From Saccharomycopsis crataegensis (taxonomy: Eukaryota; Ascomycota; Saccharomycetes; Ascoideales; Saccharomycopsidaceae): a stretch of 64,000 bases of DNA. Shown one piece after another: positions 12,301-18,778 of the stretch. The notes under the pieces were generated by a model. It was not told the DNA's origin. It was given only the letters and a program-made list of their open reading frames with translations, and made no database searches. Position 1 is the stretch's first letter, and every line of letters starts with the position of its first letter. The stretch lies in contig NW_027043820.1 in assembly GCF_037102585.1 (NCBI RefSeq), forward strand, positions 592,501 through 656,500, given 5' to 3'. The position numbers and the translations under genes were made by a program.

Positions 12301-13967
12301 ATCTTTTCTTCAATGATAATGGGGGCATGGCGAATTTTAATTGGAAAGACAAAAATATTCTTAGGGTTGACACCCCACAGTTCATTATCAACTGTGATTC
12401 TTGCCAGTTTAACGTAATTTATACCATCGTCACCGATTTGATTGTGTTCACCGATTTCCAACACGATAAGAAATCGCAAAAGTTGAAACAATTGGTGTTG
12501 GCGTCGGATCTTGAAAATGTTCAACGGGTCGACAAACTTGTGGAAAATGTACAGCGCCAGCTTCGTGCGATGAAGGATACCAAGCATAAATTGGAAATGA
12601 AGAATATGGTTAGTTGCAGTGAAGCGGATTATGAGAATTTAATTTTGGTCAACGTATGGATCTCGAAACTTACTTTGAAATTGTTGTACCTTGTGCGGGC
12701 AATCCAAGGATCAAATGATAAAGCCAGCGCGTTTGTTAATGAATTGATCTGGAGAATTAATTCCGATAAGATCATTTGGCATATCCTCGATGATAAACGG
12801 AAACCTTTGATTGATTTAGAGTTGGGCCGCTCGAGTTTCATCAGGCTCGATCATTTGGACGGCTCATCTTCCAATAACCTTAACGTTGGGGTGATGAGAG
12901 GAGTGAACTTGAGTGAGAAATCGGTATACCCGGAACTCTTGAGTCCGTACGTTGATAATCAACAATATTTCCCGCCAAATGATGAGCAACGTGATTTGAT
13001 GCTCCAAATAAAGTGGAAGATTCGTCAACCGGTTGGTGGTATTCCTACCATGGACAATTTATCGTTTGATTGTAAACCACTAAAGATCCAGATCGACACT
13101 ATCACCGCCAGAACATTATTCGACTTTGTGTTTGGGGCAAGCAACAATAATAATCACAAGCTGAGTGGTAATAAACGGAAACATCATCATCGTGTTGAAC
13201 TGAGGAGCTCGGAATTCTCATCATCGGAATTGCGGTCCGTTGAAAGTTTTATGCATTCCAAGAGGAAGGATTCTAAAATCATTGACGATGAATTGACAAA
13301 CGATGAGATTGATAAGACAACAACGGTTGTTAAGAAAGTAGATCAATACAGAGTGATGACCGAAAGATCTTCTACGTTTGTTCATTTCAACAAGACAGAA
13401 ATTAATAAGTTAGTGCTATGTCTTAGTTATCGAGGTAAAGGACGGACCAGTGTTGCCGATGTCGAGCAATTGTTGGTGAAAATCCCTCCACTTACCTATA
13501 TTAATTATATATGTTCTTTTAAAGAGTTAGCGCTTGCGATAAAGAAAGATTTAGTGAAGGTATTGATCCATCATACCGGTGACATCATTGGTAATAAGTT
13601 CAAGCGTCATTTTGGGACAGTTAAACGGATTCATTCCAACTCATCACCACCATCATCATCATCATCACCACCACCGATCACGGTGAATGATATAAGGAGG
13701 GTCTCTATGGAAATGCCACTGATTGAAAGCCATGATTATGGAGATATGAATGGCAGTGATGCAACGGGGAGAAACACTTCAAAAAATATTGATAATTCTG
13801 CTCCAAGGTATTTGGAGGATGAATTGGATGATGAATTGGATGATGAATTGGATGATGAGAAAGTGATTGATGGAAATGAAGAGCTGGTGAGTACGGTGAT
13901 ATCTGAGTTTGAGAATAATCCTGATATTATCAGATTCGATGCGTCTACAATTGGTAGATCTGAATGA
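3351..13967 (+). CDS. FMP27: FMP27/Hobbit-type bridge-like lipid-transfer protein (giant, about 3538 aa)
   Basis: Predicted member of the repeating beta-groove bridge proteins that move lipids at ER contact sites (Fmp27 and Ypr117w in baker's yeast, Hobbit/BLTP2 in animals). Assignment rests on the signature GWWDKFRLIMHG (about 9832), equal to the GFWDK domain, and NWPPW (about 12193), equal to the WPPW domain. The first ATG after an in-frame TAG (3333) is at 3351. At about 3540 aa it is some 900 residues longer than Fmp27 as I recall it. The extra length includes a Ser/acidic N-terminus with a 36-bp repeat (3603-3710), a hydrophobic segment near residues 124-144, two or three more between about 265 and 355, another near 495-528, and acidic runs (6760-6805, 7935-7980, 13815-13860). 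A coiled-coil-like charged stretch lies near 11240-11450. The next gene is MET13 on the same strand. Confidence 0.85.
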   Translation: MLEESLRNDKEPGERESSISISEESLKNNKGLTESSITSPWNDENHISRKEELLTNDDHSPSSSSINQRSQITYSGTNVHSDTGTDEETKVNGISQTDKETKVNGISQIDEETKVNGISLKWKMLLTIVVVVVGVGAIMTYLHQMEIYDNTIHQVLQVSNVGEEHPNRMTIATHEIEAATNYNIIESIKTRWRQIQAISMKSARQVMRDAFDQHQEVISKNHYGDWRNKSHHEKNHHSLSYGDEHDNADNTTQVFAPVYAISMLTSHISDLTNITSTGVAMFVSFVLLYVLPSHFFLLLNFLLSIKSLLQDTNQDIFWALMITLRNNLVFYCASLLVATAISWLISWMSSQLNFMSYAIKHYVNKKLERSLKAKNLSLQVDGRFGIYNHSDLSFSLFHLSGGDRHRIEIASLTMKSLNISLVIKIVQVILLQHLPKYLLLKIMKLEHYLILFEGGPTSDNKFDVPKIFFWRILRVAVKVVSRAIKITRKLYYGFVNHILWQVVPILFMSLGMMGFGFLGFGPGMLGVDIGVRHHRERIMNRNRKTNPSGQSQFGGNLDTEKITIDDVKVVINDAFVDYIKEARKNIDEKIPSTTTTKASPKRRSFQAFLIENIHAVNSGILEVMSNSRWSCSRFSLELPTTYFMSTNSDRLLSRKLAVDQFFNDEQFTADLNKLFHGAFSGTENLMQLFENNLGTKTFTSEAEKLEFETTMTEWLKNLSQGNDHWKELVGVLEQFCDKCCTVQNEANSPEVVTDPLLEPMNQPSDETICDRKQGGYPINQKVPVKNSLEFIDFSIFFSSCIPGKVHRDPFEKSCRMILGECVLTSEFSRDGGGEGISGEYNRRSKVDGIKEKLIEELLIHAKFHYDPADITHGFINNVKVNSRVGSISVPFHFLKHYNEMLPASNGETTRNLRLDQQPCSGKEMNGILKFKEYVDFFSLIDFKLTNLKVFRKFYFHDNSGMLEVLKTKAIEISINNIILSFRKVTQLEYGSYFEIKDLPNNFRSHKPHDAISATDYAVDHVSHEIVTSITGLKIKMVDDGGTIDDTIVYIPLFSNNVKTNIFRLIGLMISVRHLRLVKAMSEVLRKGMDKHRNENYIFQMDLSISNPSFNFYPENIYPLVLLLSRYLRKDTLLADDEEEEEKEEEEEEEEELPRKNDYEDGCVTNNNINNDKNYEGSHRRSIIKKNLEYIMYMFPLVNIKLLVSDVFLKISKLQFPVINNTCVSHETVTFVAEIQKVFYELHSVKPRNLDSLLVTVSDTDSDTAVEDSRSYDTRTSGKLQNYYRSENTDIVAVSDNTNSIVGDTSYMDSTYIYNSKSKLFKSLKNLCLVDVVVLKSYHVSDAVEGSGGILIPFPVMHFKKFESESSIDVNFEHQASEACEKLGEYVFEHFNITCDSTSALSNVVINLTKKPIIFGLCNLSKMFKKINRKKRGESSRKKNQESQIYQRILNVLINSRSNMVIDGIVISIASRGFLPSEVVEVADNDGKLCFDLSDGLRGMQLCSGQIILDISRTKCYKPLKASSNPDNDYDDDDDDDGGGDDDANVTIDVDFSAQQFKILTIYESNDITKINNKSSSHEFISIPTVSLRYSDTLLIILPKVELHFDITIVWLIMVMKHLTNLIQNHINYSMGKILATQTTKSNNKKFDKLINLDINHIALDMALSNNVLLLISVNKLLASLNPANNEHSLSAINMKAYTPLKNNEHKGPLFCLLNINEFNQKFKFDPTKKMKDQDIIVDLQELRFSLPFRFLLFNITDAIVTLVKSVKQLKHNFADLKLGNPLSPLVPSKDDALILPNIQIRTNKLSLEIKDDKLEAELSLIYKAGLVEQKERYEKDLLFEEKARVLISEVKSGVSSPLENGDLSDEDEAQSIIDRYDDMVNNLIAGTKQKNPNLHKTPAGGSGKQKQTMDDLVNLLAERQLKLFENHSKSWIRRFHKAKQNRDQAIQNKNGVILGEDIIDQEIEAAYNIEDIVLTPSLLSLFSSNFCLSFNKFQYKSTLEDYLYDVGKGMPKDTQYTLLIPVFLNITCDVLTVLLRDFYLPIIHFPSNSQSDEPALTIKGNMVFAEKLNVKPTSRRKIYVPFVPSVASSIAETKFANPFYGAHISRSLDPVKLYSDVKVISRSQQSTIFCWGKSLQPIISTVMLCFDCASKPPLDASPKLGWWDKFRLIMHGRFHFEWSSTVNLYIKGSLNPYKLTEDGAGFVFSWNKDVVLYINPDDDPERFLVTHSKQFVFGIPQFSSSITDYWKYSANDNESTCSAIYLEGKNYKKIVANLEGDVEWKLGLLFEKEDSDSNYHFPGETPRTNKFKPHYLVERTNPALLSDPELHDSFKGFRSEYIHLAIGFSNNNENPECSLKDTYNAFHSSPYTTAFFIKWWGLFNNSLGLPLRHGPLFKVEGLDMKPEKKFGAALYTAKYQIELQPVFIAHMYRHSNTDPSTQKNQIEYTGLKMKTNSFKLDLHQRKQKMHYTNDYLGISKPVWHMKMSQGKIDCDSCDARLINTIFSETSIEDLLAKSLGMQGDGASSIGSEESDSSFVIFPDMTKLNTTKFGDKLELKVENAELIRWVDDHDYLELEFEPPVSTKPKVEIIPLFMTPRFSYLRENDKNTVQQAYPFGDEPSHDCLYDTIKPQEETLLNIVQKRSREIESKIKVYKAKIAAMEQKPAHSENDLNHYKIQLHSLKHNLKTIKTVINELKEFFTYASVEEPERRRSIPDTLLHQAALTRTRTGVSSHVSFSELMNTSFATSNHSKFSNRFIANNLLMKWNNKLRDHLMRYFTNISNFRASRYFMGRNIIKYLEELAGKHEKMEATEEDKKCFADSVEEFLKFCSHDYLRNFDYELGKVDESVAEVEYSLLFKLVCPQIQMQSKEKKSSVLLVLAQDIELKVLNINANYLDSISDDDQIARLIETRYGLFLKEMQTFVVNSDTVVRDDGVLFYGKSFGNDGINENWPPWINFEGFYDSSLLKHLLLSEKSSAVLRFDKVNNLFFNDNGGMANFNWKDKNILRVDTPQFIINCDSCQFNVIYTIVTDLIVFTDFQHDKKSQKLKQLVLASDLENVQRVDKLVENVQRQLRAMKDTKHKLEMKNMVSCSEADYENLILVNVWISKLTLKLLYLVRAIQGSNDKASAFVNELIWRINSDKIIWHILDDKRKPLIDLELGRSSFIRLDHLDGSSSNNLNVGVMRGVNLSEKSVYPELLSPYVDNQQYFPPNDEQRDLMLQIKWKIRQPVGGIPTMDNLSFDCKPLKIQIDTITARTLFDFVFGASNNNNHKLSGNKRKHHHRVELRSSEFSSSELRSVESFMHSKRKDSKIIDDELTNDEIDKTTTVVKKVDQYRVMTERSSTFVHFNKTEINKLVLCLSYRGKGRTSVADVEQLLVKIPPLTYINYICSFKELALAIKKDLVKVLIHHTGDIIGNKFKRHFGTVKRIHSNSSPPSSSSSPPPITVNDIRRVSMEMPLIESHDYGDMNGSDATGRNTSKNIDNSAPRYLEDELDDELDDELDDEKVIDGNEELVSTVISEFENNPDIIRFDASTIGRSE
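3603..3710 (+). repeat. 36-bp in-frame tandem repeat (three copies) in FMP27-like gene
   Basis: Three near-identical 36-bp units encode the 12-residue motif ETKVNGISQ(T/I)D(K/E). They lie immediately before the first hydrophobic segment and differ by only a few bases, so the duplication looks recent. Confidence 0.8.
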
Positions 13968-13978
13968 TTTTTTTTTTG

Positions 13979-14150
13979 TATTATTAGTATCTCTATTATT
14001 TCTATTATTTCTATTATTTCTATTATTTCTATTATTTCTATTATTTCTATTATTTCTATTATTTCTATTATATTTCTATTATTTCTATTATATTTCTATT
14101 ATATTTCTATTATATTTCTATTATATTTCTATTATTTCTATTATTATTTC
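13979..14150 (+). repeat. 9-bp minisatellite (TTTCTATTA units)
   Basis: About ten tandem copies of a TTTCTATTA-type unit, passing into an 11-bp variant with an extra TA. It starts just after the FMP27 stop codon and lies in its presumed 3' UTR or terminator. Confidence 0.9.
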
Positions 14151-14467
14151 TCTTTTTTTTCTTCTCATTTTATATTACTTTTTGGGTTATTGTTACAAAT
14201 ACATTATGGTTTATTTTTTGATTTAATTTCCATTGCTTTATGCTACGGTTACTGAATATATAGGATCTTGGAGATAAAAATTGTATTATATTCCTATCAC
14301 CTTACCCACATCGTTGCTATTTTATAGTTTGTGATACATATAAGAGATCCAGCTCCGTCCACTTACTCTCGCAATTACACATAATATCTATCTTTGAAAT
14401 CAAAAGACACCCACCCTCAAGAGGAAAAATCAGCAGCGAGAACAATAATTGAACCGGCTTACTGGCT

Positions 14468-14677
14468 ATGCCATTGCTCATTGGAATACACCAACTATAC
14501 CACTATCCATGGAAACCCCCCACCACCCCAGTGGTTCCAGCGATCTTGGACTTTGTGATAAAAATCTATACCACCAATCATCAGTTGCCCCCCGGGGAGC
14601 CTAGCAATGGTTCTTCTACCAGCATGTCTTCCAGCACGAGTGAGAACCATTCTGTTAGTACGCCATGTTTGCCCTGA
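14468..14677 (+). CDS. Doubtful 69-residue reading frame, possible gene relic
   Basis: Opens with ATG at 14468 and ends with TGA. The predicted peptide is Pro-rich, then Ser/Thr/Asn-rich, with no recognised domain or signal peptide. The 150 bp after the stop also contain short coding-like stretches in other frames (for example one reading DGGKQKLKGRQRIRGEDK before a stop near 14744). This could be a decayed gene or chance. A 167-residue antisense frame over it is less protein-like and was not accepted. Confidence 0.2.
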   Translation: MPLLIGIHQLYHYPWKPPTTPVVPAILDFVIKIYTTNHQLPPGEPSNGSSTSMSSSTSENHSVSTPCLP

Positions 14678-15112
14678 TCTCCCACGATGATGATGGTGGA
14701 AAGCAAAAACTGAAGGGTCGTCAACGTATCCGTGGCGAAGATAAGTGATTAACGCATGGCACAAACGACGCAACCTTCGAGAGTATGAATGGCGAGGACG
14801 AGGAAGTGATCTCATTTTCATAATATATATATATATATTACATTCGTTCTTATGATGGGTAAAACCTTTGAAAAGAAAGATTTCATATATTTTCAGTTTT
14901 GTGAGGCGACCGTTTTTTTGTGTCACCACCACGCATGGCAATATGCACACATCAAACGGTACAAAACATGACATCGCATACAATGCAATGCAATGCAATG
15001 CAATGCACCAGAGTCACATGACTGAGATAACAAAACCCATACACACACAAACATCCCAAAATACAAGCACCCGCACACAAGGAGACAAGTAACCCGAACA
15101 CCAGATAATTGG

Positions 15113-15118
15113 CACGTG
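15113..15118. promoter_or_regulatory. CACGTG (Cbf1-type E-box) upstream of MET13
   Basis: CACGTG within GGCACGTGTC, 226 bp before the MET13 ATG. Cbf1 with Met4 activates sulphur and methionine genes in baker's yeast through such boxes. A related TCACATGAC lies near 15014. Confidence 0.55.
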
Positions 15119-15181
15119 TCCAGCCCTCCGCAGCGGCGGTGATAAGTGATAAAGACGCACAGGGCACCGCCCCGGAACGGT

Positions 15182-15188
15182 TGACTCA
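15182..15188. promoter_or_regulatory. TGACTCA, Gcn4-type site upstream of MET13
   Basis: A perfect TGACTCA(T) site 156 bp before the MET13 start, immediately after a CCGGAACGG element (15172-15180). It fits general amino-acid control of a methionine gene, as known for Gcn4 targets; binding is inferred. Confidence 0.6.
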
Positions 15189-15343
15189 TATGAAAAAAGA
15201 AAAGCCCAAGAGAAATTGCGTGCTTTCCCCCCCTCCGCATACATAATCGGTGAAACCCGTTTTTTGCTGCTGTCCTTCTCTCTTTTTTCACTTACTGCCA
15301 AAACTAGCTGTGAAATTGAGAATTACACACAAATACACAAACA

Positions 15344-17185
15344 ATGAAGGTCACCGACAAGTTACTTCAGGCTCACGAGACCGCGGACCTCCCGGCAACC
15401 TTCTCGTTCGAATTCTTTCCTCCAAAAACCGAACAAGGGATCCAGAACTTGTACGATCGTATGGATCGGATGTATCATCTTAACCCAACTTTTATCGACG
15501 TTACTTGGAACGCTGGCGGGAGGGTTTCCAAAATCTCTAATGACATTGTCAACACTTGTCAATCGGTGTTGGGACTCGAAACATGTCTCCACATGACGTG
15601 CACCAATATGTCTGTGGAGATCATCGACACCGCGCTCCGTGAAGCTTACGAATCAGGATGTCAAAACATCTTGGCCTTGAGAGGTGACCCACCATTGGAT
15701 GCTCAAGTTGACGCAAACGGCCAGCTCATCCATAAAGGAGAGTTCCAGTACGCTAAAGACTTGATTAGCTACATCAAGAAACAGTATGGGGATCATTTTT
15801 GTATCGGGGTCGCTGCGTATCCTGAGGGCCACCCGGAAGAAGATAATTGCGACCGTGTGATTGACTATCTTAAAGAAAAAATCGACGCTGGCGGGGACTT
15901 TATTGTCACCCAAATGTTTTATGATGTCGACAATTTCATTGAATGGTGCCACAAATTGAAAGCTAAAGGTATTGAAGCTCCGATTTTCCCAGGGATCATG
16001 CCGATCACTACTTATGCTTCTTTTATGAGACGGGCCAAGTGGTCAGAAATTAAGATTCCTCAAGGGTTTTTGGATATCTTGGAACCTCACAAAGAGGATG
16101 ATTTCAAGATCCGTGAGTTGGGTTGTGAATTAATAACCAAGATGTGTAAAAAACTCCTTGATTCTGGGGTGGTGAACCATTTGCATTTTTACACCATGAA
16201 TTTGGAAAAAGCCACCATCATGATCTTGCAACAACTTGGGCTTGTCACCCCAGAAGTCAACGATACCGGCTTGACTGGTGGTGAGATCTTGCCATGGCGT
16301 AAATCTCTCAACCCAAACCGTACCAATGAATCAGTTCGTCCAATTTTCTGGAAAAACATGAAGTTCAACTACATTGTCCGGACAAAAGATTGGGACGAGT
16401 TTCCAAATGGTCGTTGGGGTAATTCGGAATCTCCAGCTTTTGGGGAAATTTCTCTTTTCGATGGTTCTTTGTTGCGTCATTCGGGTAAGAAATTGTTGGA
16501 GCTTTGGGGCAGACCACAAACCATGAAAGATCTTAGTGATTTGTTTATCAGGTACTTGAATGGAGATTTGGCAATGTTGCCATGGAGTGATACCCCAATT
16601 AATGCGGAAATCAACTCGATCAAGCAAGACTTGATCACCCTTAATGAAAAGGGGATTTTTACCGTCAACAGTCAACCGGCCGTCAATGGAGCACGGTCCG
16701 ACCACCCAATTTTTGGATGGGGTCCAAAGAATGGGTACATTTACCAAAAACAATACTTGGAATTCTTCATGCCTCGGGCTAAACTCGATACCCTTAGAGC
16801 AAACATTGACAAGATCAATCGCATTGAAAACTGCGGTACCAATGACGATTATAAAGTGTTAGCGTTCTTTGCCGTGGATAAGAATGGTGGTTTGCAAACC
16901 AATTTGAAAAATGACAGCGTGCCAAATGCCGTCACTTGGGGGATTTTCCCAAATACAGAAGTTATCCAACCAACCATTGTGGAAAAAACCTCTTTTCTTG
17001 CTTGGAAGGATGAAGCGTACCATATTGCCCAAGAATGGCAAATGGTGCTCAAGCAAGGAGATGACGGGTCTATCGACTTATTGGGCAAATTACTTGACGA
17101 CTATGTCTTGATTAACATTGTGGATAATGATTATGTTGGCGAGAACAAAATTTTCAAATTATTTGAAGGTATTGATTGCCTTTGA
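15344..17185 (+). CDS. MET13: Methylenetetrahydrofolate reductase
   Basis: Reduces 5,10-methylene-THF to 5-methyl-THF, the methyl donor for methionine synthesis. The 613-residue product is about the length of baker's yeast Met13 and resembles it over its whole length. It starts MKVTDKLLQ and continues with FSFEFFPPKT, NILALRGDPP, GVAAYPEGHPE, GGDFIVTQMFYDVDNF and FPGIMPITTY, which form the FAD- and folate-binding barrel (residues about 15-300). The fungal regulatory domain follows (SLNPNRTNESVRPIFWKN, then WGPKNGYIYQKQYLEF). I prefer MET13 over the paralogue MET12 because the N-terminus matches Met13 more closely from memory. I saw no CTG codon in this gene. The promoter carries Cbf1-like and Gcn4-like sites. 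Confidence 0.93.
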   Translation: MKVTDKLLQAHETADLPATFSFEFFPPKTEQGIQNLYDRMDRMYHLNPTFIDVTWNAGGRVSKISNDIVNTCQSVLGLETCLHMTCTNMSVEIIDTALREAYESGCQNILALRGDPPLDAQVDANGQLIHKGEFQYAKDLISYIKKQYGDHFCIGVAAYPEGHPEEDNCDRVIDYLKEKIDAGGDFIVTQMFYDVDNFIEWCHKLKAKGIEAPIFPGIMPITTYASFMRRAKWSEIKIPQGFLDILEPHKEDDFKIRELGCELITKMCKKLLDSGVVNHLHFYTMNLEKATIMILQQLGLVTPEVNDTGLTGGEILPWRKSLNPNRTNESVRPIFWKNMKFNYIVRTKDWDEFPNGRWGNSESPAFGEISLFDGSLLRHSGKKLLELWGRPQTMKDLSDLFIRYLNGDLAMLPWSDTPINAEINSIKQDLITLNEKGIFTVNSQPAVNGARSDHPIFGWGPKNGYIYQKQYLEFFMPRAKLDTLRANIDKINRIENCGTNDDYKVLAFFAVDKNGGLQTNLKNDSVPNAVTWGIFPNTEVIQPTIVEKTSFLAWKDEAYHIAQEWQMVLKQGDDGSIDLLGKLLDDYVLINIVDNDYVGENKIFKLFEGIDCL

Positions 17186-18015
17186 TTTTTTGCTTTATTG
17201 AAACACTTTTTTTTTTTTTTTTCTGCTTCAACATCAGTTTGTCTCTAGATACCTCAACGTTATTTCATTTCCTCCAGCCATTTCTTCAACCAATGGTCTG
17301 ATATTATTCTCAACAATTTTTTTTTTTTTTTTTTTTCAACTTTTCATGGTTTCATTTGATATACTCATTTGTTCTTCTCTCAACAGTTTTTAATTTTGTG
17401 TGAATACTTTATTTTTTCCTTCACATTATGTTATTATTTCGGTTATTTCAACATACTTTCTTTCTTTTTTTTTTTTTTTTTCCATCTCACTCGCTTATTT
17501 TTATGGTTCAACGGCATTATTCTCCCTAATTGGTTTGTGTTTTTCTTTCAAAGAATTTGATTTCCTTTTATTTTATTTTTTTTCATCCTTCTTTTGCTTA
17601 TTTTTTTTTCTTTTCTAACCTCTGTCTGTTCTTCTGTCATTCAATCGTTATGTGGTTCGGCTATCTATTCTATTGTTTGGTTTTTGATAATGTTTATGAC
17701 GAGGAATGATTGATGATTCTTTCACACACCAAAATAGAGAATTGATTCATTTATTTTATGAGTTTTTTCATATCTATCTACCTATTTACATATTTTCACT
17801 TTTGCATCGCGACTTCAACCGTCGCGCTCCCTTTGGACATCAACTGTCCTAATAAATTAATTATTCAATTGATTTATAATTGAAGATTGTTGTTTTGTAT
17901 CGGTAACCGTGTGTGGACTAGCGAATAATGGGGTTATTCCCTTACACTATAACAATACTTACCTTCATTGGCCTTGAGTTAGATATAGTAATAAGTAAGT
18001 TAACTAGCTATCACC
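17186..18015. other. T-rich intergenic region after MET13
   Basis: Several poly-T runs of 14-18 bases (near 17207, 17319 and 17468) and generally T-rich sequence. I see no gene or RNA gene here. Confidence 0.6.
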
Positions 18016-18498
18016 ATGATTAGTCTCAACCTATTTGATGAGCACACAACTCTTCGAATGGCTCCGGAATATAACATAACAACTTGTTATCGCCATGACT
18101 TTTGTGGGTGTAAACACAGTAAGACGTTGAAATTGGGTGTTTTTTCAAAGCTTTGCCTTGCGCTCGAATCATTAGTATACTTCAACATGTGTTTCATTGC
18201 AATAATCTTCTTGATGTACACTGCTTTCCCACTTGATTATTTGACAATTTACTAAGATATTGAAATTTCTGTCCCTGATTTGACTCCAACCTTGATTGCC
18301 ATTGGGGTCATTCACATTGCGTACATTGAGATTGTTTTCGGGACAACATGTGTGATCAACCATTGATGTAACAATAACCAAAAATCAGCTGAAAAACGAG
18401 GACAAGCCACAAAGAGCTTGGCTTTCTGGTTTGTAGGTAGCCTAATTCATTGGATCCCAATGATCTTTTTCCTTTCATTTCATTTGTTTCCCATTTGA
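18016..18498 (+). pseudogene. Relic of a multi-pass membrane protein gene
   Basis: From the ATG at 18016 one frame runs 160 codons to TGA at 18496, interrupted only by TAA at 18253 and TGA at 18364. In DNA this AT-rich many more stops would be expected by chance. The frame encodes three hydrophobic stretches of membrane-span length: one ending near 18225, one at about 18287-18355 and one at about 18425-18490. No frameshift is needed to keep the pattern, so the decay looks fairly young. I do not recognise the family. No splice signals turn the stops into introns. A dispersed repeat begins about 55 bp downstream. Confidence 0.5.
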
Positions 18499-18552
18499 AG
18501 TTTCTTTGCTGAGATATTGTATTTCGACTTTTCCTTTTTTTTTTTTTTTACT

Positions 18553-18660
18553 AAATTTGTTAGAATTCTACAAGGTCTAAAAAGTACTTCATTATATATA
18601 TATACGAAGTAAACTTAGTCACATATAATAACAAACACTTTAGATAATGTCATTAAATAT
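18553..18660. repeat. Dispersed repeat, copy A (possible solo LTR fragment)
   Basis: About 108 bp matches 41641-41747 in the same orientation, sharing for example AGAATTCTACA, AAAGTACTTCA and AATAACAAACACTTTAGATAA. TG followed by TTAGAATTC is the kind of start seen in Ty1/copia LTRs, and copy B lies next to a Ty1/copia fossil, so an LTR origin is likely but not shown. Confidence 0.65.
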
Positions 18661-18778
18661 AGAGACAATAAGCTGTCTTTTCTTGTACCAATCCAAAGGG
18701 ACGTTGCCTCAAAAAATGTTCCTCAAAAAAAAAAAAAGGGCCAAAAAAAATAAATATTTTTTTCTTACTTTTTAATTG

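Larger units (their letters stand above)
13968..15343. other. Intergenic region FMP27-MET13
   Basis: Contains the 9-bp minisatellite at 13979-14150, a small ATG reading frame at 14468-14677 (listed separately), coding-like but broken fragments to about 14830, a (CAATG)5 run at 14981-15005, and the MET13 promoter with a CACGTG box and a TGACTCA site. Confidence 0.6.

Noticed and set aside
3351-13967. Assigning the giant protein to CSF1/Tweek
   Set aside because: Its size suggested Csf1 at first, but the GWWDK and WPPW signatures belong to the FMP27/Hobbit family.
13976-14226. Phe/Leu/Tyr-rich frame over the 9-bp minisatellite
   Set aside because: Translation of a simple repeat, not a gene.
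14495-14998. 167-codon minus-strand frame upstream of MET13
   Set aside because: Low-quality composition crossing a TA microsatellite and (CAATG) repeat; it does not resemble a protein.
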